From contig VXZL01000625.1 in NCBI GenBank assembly GCA_009845505.1, positions 1 to 12,390 of the forward strand: DNA of 12,390 bases, read 5' to 3'. Positions 8,184 to 12,390 of the stretch are shown one piece after another (position 1 is the stretch's first letter; every line of letters starts with the position of its first letter). The position numbers were made by a program, and so were the translations under genes. A model generated the notes under the pieces. The model did not search any database and had not been told where the DNA came from. It saw nothing but the letters and a program-made list of their open reading frames with translations. Origin of the DNA: Candidatus Poribacteria bacterium (GTDB lineage: Bacteria; Poribacteria; WGA-4E; WGA-3G).

Positions 8184-8256
8184 GGGCCCATAGCTCAGTG
8201 GTCAGAGCCGTCGGCTCATAACCGACTGGTCCTAGGTTCGAGTCCTAGTGGGCCCA
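8184..8256 (+). tRNA. tRNA with CAU anticodon (elongator Met or Ile2)
   Basis: A complete 73-base cloverleaf folds by hand. The acceptor GGGCCCA/TGGGCCC has discriminator A. The D stem is GCTC/GAGC, the anticodon stem GTCGG/CCGAC with loop CTCATAA, and the T stem CTAGG/CCTAG with loop TTCGAGT. The anticodon CAT is at 8217-8219. The paired G1-C72 and the absence of three G-C pairs at the loop end of the anticodon stem argue against initiator tRNA. The short D loop and the loop sequence resemble tRNA-Ile2, whose C34 is changed to lysidine by TilS, but elongator Met cannot be excluded. CCA is not encoded. Confidence 0.93.
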
Positions 8257-8267
8257 TATCGCTACGT

Positions 8268-8340
8268 GGGGCGTTAGCTCAGGGGTACGAGCGCTACCTT
8301 CACACGGTAGAAGTCACTGGTTCAAATCCAGTACGCCCCA
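8268..8340 (+). tRNA. tRNA-Val (CAC)
   Basis: A complete 73-base cloverleaf begins 11 bases after the first tRNA. The acceptor is GGGGCGT/ACGCCCC with discriminator A. The D stem is GCTC/GAGC, the anticodon stem CTACC/GGTAG with loop TTCACAC (anticodon CAC at 8301-8303), and the T stem ACTGG/CCAGT with loop TTCAAAT. It decodes GUG. CCA is not encoded and must be added after processing. It ends 25 bases before the amidohydrolase start codon, with no terminator between. Confidence 0.95.
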
Positions 8341-8365
8341 TCGTTGTTAAATCAAGGAGCGGTAC

Positions 8366-9451
8366 ATGGAAAGCAGGGATGTCCCGCATTTCGTCCAGGC
8401 TGGCATCAAGGCTATTGACTGTGACATTCATAACGAAGTCCCAAATTTACAGGCACTTTTCCCGTATATGTCTGATTTTTGGTGCGACTATTGCAGCACC
8501 TCCGGCTTTAGGGGACCCGATGCAAACGATTACCCGCGCGCCGCACCGTTAACGACGCATCCAGACGCACCTTCGCCCTGGGATGTGGATCTTGAACATG
8601 TGCGCGAACACCTGCTTGATGGGTGGAACCTCGAATACGGCATCCTCAATTGTGCCTATCGCGTTCAGAGCGTTCATAACCCTGACCTCGCCGCTGCTAT
8701 CGCACAAGCAGTAAACGATTGGCAGATAGAACATTGGCTCGATCCAGAACCCCGACTCCGTGCCTCTCTGGTAATTCCAAGCCAAATCCCCGACCTCGCT
8801 GCGAAAGAAATTGAGCGGGTCGGCGATCATCCCGGATTTGTCCAAGTTGTACTCCCTGTTCGTTCACGTGCCCCGTACGGCAATCGCAATTACTATCCGA
8901 TTTACGAAGCAGCAGTTCGACACAATCTCGCTATTGCTATCCATTACGGCGGTGCTCCTGGGACGCAACCCTCCGCGACGGGGTGGCCATCGACCTATTT
9001 GGAAGAATATAGCGGGATGACACAGGTCTTTCAAGCACAGGTGATTAGTCTCGTTGCAGAAGGGACTTTCGACCAGTTTCCCGAATTACGCGTCGTTCTG
9101 ATTGAAAGCGGGTTTACATGGCTCCCCGCTGTGATGTGGCGGATTGATAAAGAATGGCGGGGGCTCCGAAACAACACACCGTGGCTGAAACGTCCGCCTT
9201 CTGAGTATATGCGGAAGCATATTCGGTTTACCTTACAACCTATTGATACGCCACCGATACCCGAGCAGCTCCTCCAAATTATCGGGCAATTGGAGTCTGA
9301 TGAGATGCTTATGTTTTCAACCGATTATCCGCATTGGCAGTTCAATACACCGAGCGATGCACTACCAGCAGAATTGCCAGGGTCGCTTACCCGCAAAATT
9401 TTATATGAAAATGCTCGTGCCTTCTATCAACTGACAACCAATAACCCATAG
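8366..9451 (+). CDS. Amidohydrolase family protein (amidohydrolase 2, COG2159-like), first paralogue
   Basis: This 361-residue metal-dependent TIM-barrel hydrolase or decarboxylase belongs to the ACMSD-like group. Visible metal-site motifs are D20-x-H22 in IDCDIHN, H193 in IAIHYGG and D320 in FSTDYPHW. The sequence FPELRVVLIESGFTWLP shows Ser where the neighbour has Gly. Members hydrolyse or decarboxylate small carboxylated or cyclic compounds; the substrate here cannot be deduced. No signal peptide is present, so it is cytoplasmic. AAGGAG at 8354-8359, six bases before the ATG, supports the start. It lies 25 nt after tRNA-Val and 12 nt before a homologous gene that looks roughly half identical by eye, indicating an old tandem duplication. 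It is probably transcribed from the tRNA promoter at 8127. Confidence 0.92.
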   Translation: MESRDVPHFVQAGIKAIDCDIHNEVPNLQALFPYMSDFWCDYCSTSGFRGPDANDYPRAAPLTTHPDAPSPWDVDLEHVREHLLDGWNLEYGILNCAYRVQSVHNPDLAAAIAQAVNDWQIEHWLDPEPRLRASLVIPSQIPDLAAKEIERVGDHPGFVQVVLPVRSRAPYGNRNYYPIYEAAVRHNLAIAIHYGGAPGTQPSATGWPSTYLEEYSGMTQVFQAQVISLVAEGTFDQFPELRVVLIESGFTWLPAVMWRIDKEWRGLRNNTPWLKRPPSEYMRKHIRFTLQPIDTPPIPEQLLQIIGQLESDEMLMFSTDYPHWQFNTPSDALPAELPGSLTRKILYENARAFYQLTTNNP

Positions 9452-9463
9452 GAGATAAACGCA

Positions 9464-10540
9464 ATGGAAAACACAACGACCAAACGTTCCAAGTTGCCAG
9501 TGATTGATTGCGACATCCACAACTCGATTCCGCCGGGAGGTCTATCCCCTTATCTATCCGAACGATGGCAGGAGTACTATAAGACCTTTGGGCTCCGGGG
9601 CCGCATCGGTGGCTATTATCCGCGAGCGCTTCTGAATGCCGCCCGGCGTGACGCATGGCCCCCTTCAGGACTCTCTCCGGGTGCAGATTTGGAATTTATG
9701 CAGGAGCAGCTTCTTGACGCATTCGACATCGAGTACGGCGTGCTGAACCCACTCATGCCTGTTGGGGAGCAGTTGAATATTGAATTCGGTGCCGCACTCG
9801 CCAGTGCCGTCAACGATTGGCAGGTCGCCGATTGGGTCGAACCTGACCCGCGCCTACGCGCCTCTATTGTTCCCGCCTATGAGAATCCTGATCTTGCTGC
9901 TGAGGAAATTCACCGATGTGGTCCCAACCCGGCGTTTGTTCAGATCTTGCTCCTTGCACGGACGAGAGACCCGCTTGGAAACCGAAAATATTGGAAAATG
10001 TACGAAGCCGCCTGTGAGTATGATTTACCCATCGGTATCCACTTCGGCGGCAATCAGGGTCAGATTACAGGTGCCGGATGGCCCTCCTATTACATTGAAG
10101 ACCACGGCGGTATGCCACAAGCCTTCCACACGCAGGTCATCAGTTACGTCATTGAAGGCGTATTTGAGCGTTTCCCGAACCTCAAGATTGTCCTCATTGA
10201 AGGCGGATTCGCATGGCTTCCACCGCTTATCTGGCGACTGGATGCAACGTGGGAGAAACTACGGGCGGAAGTACCGGATCTGAAACGGAAACCCTCAGAA
10301 TACATCCGAGATCATTTCTGGCTGAGTACACAACCGATGGAAGAACCACCCAAACGCGAGTATTTCGAGCAGATGCTTGAGCAGATGGATATGAACGACA
10401 AACTGATGTTCGCCACAGATTACCCGCATTGGGACTTTGACGCGCCTGACCGTGCGTTGCCGAGTTTCCTGAAACCCGAACTCCGTCGAAAGATTTTAGC
10501 CGACAACGCCCGCGAACTTTACGACTTTGATAAACTGTAG
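9464..10540 (+). CDS. Amidohydrolase family protein (amidohydrolase 2, COG2159-like), second paralogue
   Basis: This 358-residue homologue of the preceding gene aligns along its whole length. It has D17-x-H19 in IDCDIHN, H193 in IGIHFGG, IVLIEGGFAWLPPLIWRLD and D319 in FATDYPHW, so the metal-binding set is intact. The main differences are in the segment after residue 40, where this copy has a Gly/Arg/Pro-rich insert (HGLRGRIGGYYPRALLN-like region), and in the residues around GVLNPLMPVGEQ. This suggests a different substrate pocket from its neighbour. Its ribosome-binding site AGGAG (9450-9454) overlaps the stop codon of the first paralogue, so the two are probably translationally coupled and made together; a heteromer is possible but not shown. 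The family is cytoplasmic. Downstream lies a 114-nt spacer with a hairpin and a heptamer array, then the Rieske gene. Confidence 0.92.
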   Translation: MENTTTKRSKLPVIDCDIHNSIPPGGLSPYLSERWQEYYKTFGLRGRIGGYYPRALLNAARRDAWPPSGLSPGADLEFMQEQLLDAFDIEYGVLNPLMPVGEQLNIEFGAALASAVNDWQVADWVEPDPRLRASIVPAYENPDLAAEEIHRCGPNPAFVQILLLARTRDPLGNRKYWKMYEAACEYDLPIGIHFGGNQGQITGAGWPSYYIEDHGGMPQAFHTQVISYVIEGVFERFPNLKIVLIEGGFAWLPPLIWRLDATWEKLRAEVPDLKRKPSEYIRDHFWLSTQPMEEPPKREYFEQMLEQMDMNDKLMFATDYPHWDFDAPDRALPSFLKPELRRKILADNARELYDFDKL

Positions 10541-10565
10541 TAGCGATTCGCTCTTAAAATAGGTA

Positions 10566-10586
10566 GGTGCGGTTTCTAACCGCACC
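10566..10586. repeat. Hairpin repeat, family 2, copy 2
   Basis: GGTGCGGTT (10566-10574) pairs perfectly with AACCGCACC (10578-10586) around a TCT loop. The copy at 4632-4656 shares the GGTAGG lead-in and the GTTTCTAA centre but has a different stem. No T-run follows. A TATAAA lies at 10594-10599, but its expected -35 position falls inside this stem and does not match. Confidence 0.75.
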
Positions 10587-10620
10587 GATTCCCTATAAAA
10601 TCGCGCCTTATTCAACCAAC

Positions 10621-10646
10621 AACTATTAACTATTAACCATTAACCA
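10621..10646. repeat. Heptanucleotide tandem array, 3.7 units
   Basis: The units are AACTATT, AACTATT, AACCATT and AACCA, ending eight bases before the ATG of the Rieske gene. Order and spelling closely follow the array at 4656-4676 (two AACT units, then one AACC unit). The array occupies the region where a Shine-Dalgarno sequence would be expected; none is present. Confidence 0.7.
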
Positions 10647-10654
10647 ACACCCAA

Positions 10655-11098
10655 ATGCCCAAATACGTAGTAGCAACAGCAGACGAAATTCCAGTCGGTG
10701 AACGCAAAATCATTGAAATCGGTGGACGCTCCATTGGTGTCTTTAACATTGATGGCGAATACTACGCTATCCGTAATAGCTGCCCCCACCAAGGCGGACC
10801 TTTATGTAGCGGTCTTGTCACCGGCTTCTTAGAATCCTCGGGTCCAGGCAACTATAACTACACCCGTAAAGGCGAGATTCTCCGCTGCCCATGGCACAGT
10901 TGGGAATTCGACATCAAAACAGGGCAATCTTGGTGGAGTCCAGCGCAGCGGCGCGTCAGAAAATACGAAGTCCACGTCGAGAGCGGTGAAGACATCGAGG
11001 CATCCAGTTCTGATGCTGAACCTCAAAAAGGTCCCTACGTCGCCGATACCTTCCCCGTCACCGTTGAGCAGAAGTACGTCGTCATCGAAATCGACTAA
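10655..11098 (+). CDS. Rieske [2Fe-2S] ferredoxin-like protein
   Basis: This 147-residue soluble protein carries both Rieske cluster boxes: C43-P-H45 in NSCPHQGGPL and C78-P-W-H81 in RCPWHSWEFDIKTG. These are two Cys and two His ligands for a [2Fe-2S] centre. The spacing between the boxes is 32 residues, about twice that of small ferredoxins such as BphF. The extra loop (VTGFLESSGPGNYNYTRKG) resembles a subfamily I remember from other bacteria, so it is probably not a defect. No membrane anchor or oxygenase catalytic domain is present, so it likely passes electrons to a partner oxygenase. No reductase is seen in the window. The ATG lacks a Shine-Dalgarno sequence; the heptamer array sits just upstream. 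Its stop codon overlaps that of the convergent PhyH gene by 4 bp. Genomic company with amidohydrolase-2 genes suggests a shared degradative pathway. Confidence 0.92.
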   Translation: MPKYVVATADEIPVGERKIIEIGGRSIGVFNIDGEYYAIRNSCPHQGGPLCSGLVTGFLESSGPGNYNYTRKGEILRCPWHSWEFDIKTGQSWWSPAQRRVRKYEVHVESGEDIEASSSDAEPQKGPYVADTFPVTVEQKYVVIEID

Positions 11099-11895
11099 TC
11101 CACCTCTTGCCCATCAATCAATTTCTCCTGATCCCCTGGCGAATAGAAATACGACCCCGGTTTCCATTCGCCAATATCCCCAATCAATCTACGTTGTCGC
11201 GGCGTGCAGCGTTCCAAAAGTTCCGGCGATGCCTTCTCATAATCAAAGGGTCGGAAGCACTGATGGCTATAGCAATAGATGAGCGTCTTCCGAGGCTGTT
11301 CCGACCGGTTGCTGGCAACCCCGTGCCATAAGGCGTGCGGAAAAACAGCAGCATCCCCCGCCTTTACACGCAGCTGCACGGCTTCCGGGATATAGGGACC
11401 GTCCTTGACCCCTGTTTCTGGAAACGTACGATTATGGCTTCCCGGCACGACGGTGAAGTTTCCGCTATCGGGTTTCTCAAGGTCCGTCAAGAAGTAATGG
11501 AGTTTGACCTGAAGCGGCGAACTTGATCTGCTGACCCGAATCGTCCGCATCGCCTGCCCACCATCCGTGTGTAGATACCCCGGATCTTTCGGGTTCGGAG
11601 GACGCACAATCACCTCAGACATACTCAACTGGATAAAGTCGCCCATCAGTTCACGCACAATCGGGAACGTCCCCGGATGATCCATTAAGTCAACGAAGAT
11701 GTCATGATCCTCCATTGCATTCCGCTTATCGAAAACAGAGTCTGCTGTGACATTCTCACCTTTCCGAAACTCGCTGTCCATTGCATCCACTATTGTCAGG
11801 AGTGCCTGCACTTCATCCGGAGAGAGCACCCCCTTCAAGACGATATAACCTTCAGCCCTCCACTGCTTCCGCTGTTCTTTCGTGAGTATTCCCAT
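11095..11895 (-). CDS. Phytanoyl-CoA dioxygenase (PhyH) family Fe(II)/2-oxoglutarate oxygenase
   Basis: This 266-residue member of the PhyH family is expected to hydroxylate an unknown substrate using Fe(II), O2 and 2-oxoglutarate. The iron triad is visible as H109-x-D111 in YLHTDGG and H191 in ALWHGVASNRS. R202 in EQPRKTLIY is the likely 2-oxoglutarate carboxylate anchor. The typical GNFTVVPGSHNR strand-loop precedes the distal His. The N-terminus (LTKEQRKQWRAEGYIVLKGVLSPDEVQAL) is the normal family start and length is in range. The start has GGAGGT on the minus strand (11905-11910), nine bases upstream. It converges on the Rieske gene with 4 bp of stop-codon overlap and diverges from the Uma2-like gene. 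The natural substrate cannot be named; phytanoyl-CoA is only the founding member's substrate. PhyH enzymes do not need a Rieske partner, so the two need not work together directly. Confidence 0.93.
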   Translation of the reverse strand: MGILTKEQRKQWRAEGYIVLKGVLSPDEVQALLTIVDAMDSEFRKGENVTADSVFDKRNAMEDHDIFVDLMDHPGTFPIVRELMGDFIQLSMSEVIVRPPNPKDPGYLHTDGGQAMRTIRVSRSSSPLQVKLHYFLTDLEKPDSGNFTVVPGSHNRTFPETGVKDGPYIPEAVQLRVKAGDAAVFPHALWHGVASNRSEQPRKTLIYCYSHQCFRPFDYEKASPELLERCTPRQRRLIGDIGEWKPGSYFYSPGDQEKLIDGQEVD

Positions 11896-12173
11896 CTATC
11901 TCCAACCTCCGTAGTTGTCCGGGGCACTTTTCTTTTAGGGAAAATGTTCCTGCCAAACGCCGCCTGCTAATTGCTAATAAAATAGATGAGAAATCAATTC
12001 GTGTCAAGCAAAATATCTACTCCGCTTTTCTGGTGAGGTGCTCTTTAAAACTGATAGGTGCGTTTTCGTGTCCGAGGCTAAAAAAAGATTGACGTCCCCT
12101 CCTTAAAAAGGTATAATCTTACCAAGACCCTAACTCTGTCTTTTCACGCACCACACGGCAAGGAGAAACACCG
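11896..12173. other. Divergent intergenic region
   Basis: This 278-nt spacer lies between the start codons of the PhyH gene (minus) and the Uma2-like gene (plus). It holds the ribosome-binding sites of both genes and the + strand promoter at 12089. I could not find a convincing minus-strand promoter for PhyH. No further gene or clear repeat was seen. Confidence 0.6.
12089..12117 (+). promoter_or_regulatory. Near-consensus sigma70 promoter for the Uma2-like gene
   Basis: TTGACG (12089-12094) and a perfect TATAAT (12112-12117) are separated by 17 bases. An A-rich run (12080-12086) lies just upstream, like an UP element. Transcription would begin near 12124, giving a ~50-base leader with AAGGAG (12160-12165) eight bases before the ATG at 12174. 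Confidence 0.82.
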
Positions 12174-12390
12174 ATGGATACCTACAAAAATGGGATCAAC
12201 ATACCTTACGCACCGACAGATGCGGCAGACCTCTACCCTGAAACGGACGGTAAACCGATAGCAGCAAGCGACTTCCACCTTGAAATCCTTATTTGGCTCT
12301 TGCAAACGCTGAAGGCACATTTTGCTCATAGGCCTGAGGTCTATGTCTCCGGCGATATTCTCACATATTACACCCAGGGCAACCCGCGCG
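12174..12390 (+). CDS. Uma2 family (DUF820) endonuclease-like protein, 3' end outside the window
   Basis: An ATG with a good Shine-Dalgarno (AAGGAG, spacing eight) opens a frame that stays open to the window end; 72 residues are visible. The segments YAPTDAADLYPETDGKPIAASDFHLEILIWLL and HRPEVYVSGDILTYYTQGNPR resemble the N-terminal half of Uma2/DUF820 proteins, in which an acidic start, ADFH-like helix and GNPR motif precede the PD-(D/E)XK nuclease core. The catalytic residues expected further on lie outside the window, so activity cannot be judged. Members are abundant in cyanobacteria and some uncultivated phyla; their role is poorly known. It has its own strong promoter and is divergent from the PhyH gene. 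Confidence 0.75.
   Translation, partial: MDTYKNGINIPYAPTDAADLYPETDGKPIAASDFHLEILIWLLQTLKAHFAHRPEVYVSGDILTYYTQGNPR

Noticed and set aside
10542..10552. AGCGATTCGCT palindrome after the second amidohydrolase as a terminator
   Set aside because: The stem is only 4-5 bp with a 1-3 nt loop and no T-run follows.
10594..10599. TATAAA as a -10 box for the Rieske gene
   Set aside because: The expected -35 position lies inside the hairpin and reads GGTTTC, far from TTGACA; too weak to call.
12055..12076. GATAGGTGCG-like sequence resembling the start of hairpin family 2
   Set aside because: The 3' half does not pair with the 5' half, so there is no stem; the match is only about ten bases and could be chance.

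Overview
The window reads as ordinary, densely coded bacterial chromosome, probably from an uncultivated marine or sponge-associated lineage. My best guess is Candidatus Poribacteria. This rests on gene content as I remember it: paired amidohydrolase-2 proteins, a PhyH-type dioxygenase, a TolB-like propeller and a Uma2-family protein, plus short dispersed hairpin repeats between genes. It is an inference, not a phylogenetic placement. The housekeeping genes show only that this is a bacterium.

Left part (1-2040): the 3' end of a membrane-anchored TPR protein is followed 23 nt later by a secreted TolB-like beta-propeller protein. They look like an envelope operon. It ends at a 130-nt spacer holding two near-identical hairpin repeats.

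Centre (2197-8031): mutS2, dnaG and rpoD lie in one direction. dnaG and rpoD are 18 nt apart, as in the macromolecular synthesis operon, but mutS2 rather than rpsU is the upstream neighbour. A hairpin plus a 7-nt tandem repeat separates mutS2 from dnaG.

Right part (8127-11098): a clear sigma70 promoter precedes two tRNA genes (CAU and CAC anticodons). With no visible terminator, these run into two tandem amidohydrolase-2 paralogues. A second hairpin/heptamer spacer follows, then a Rieske [2Fe-2S] protein. A PhyH-family Fe(II)/2-oxoglutarate dioxygenase lies convergent to the Rieske gene, with a 4-bp overlap of the stop codons. The four metalloenzyme-type genes look like an accessory catabolic module of unknown substrate.

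Right edge (12089-12390): a near-consensus promoter drives a Uma2 (DUF820) family protein that is cut off by the window end.

The most unusual structure is in the spacers. There are two families of small hairpins with 3-nt loops, one showing a compensatory base-pair change. In three separate spacers the hairpin is followed by a tandem array of 7-nt units of the form AAYYNNN. I found no CRISPR array, IS element, phage gene or defence island.
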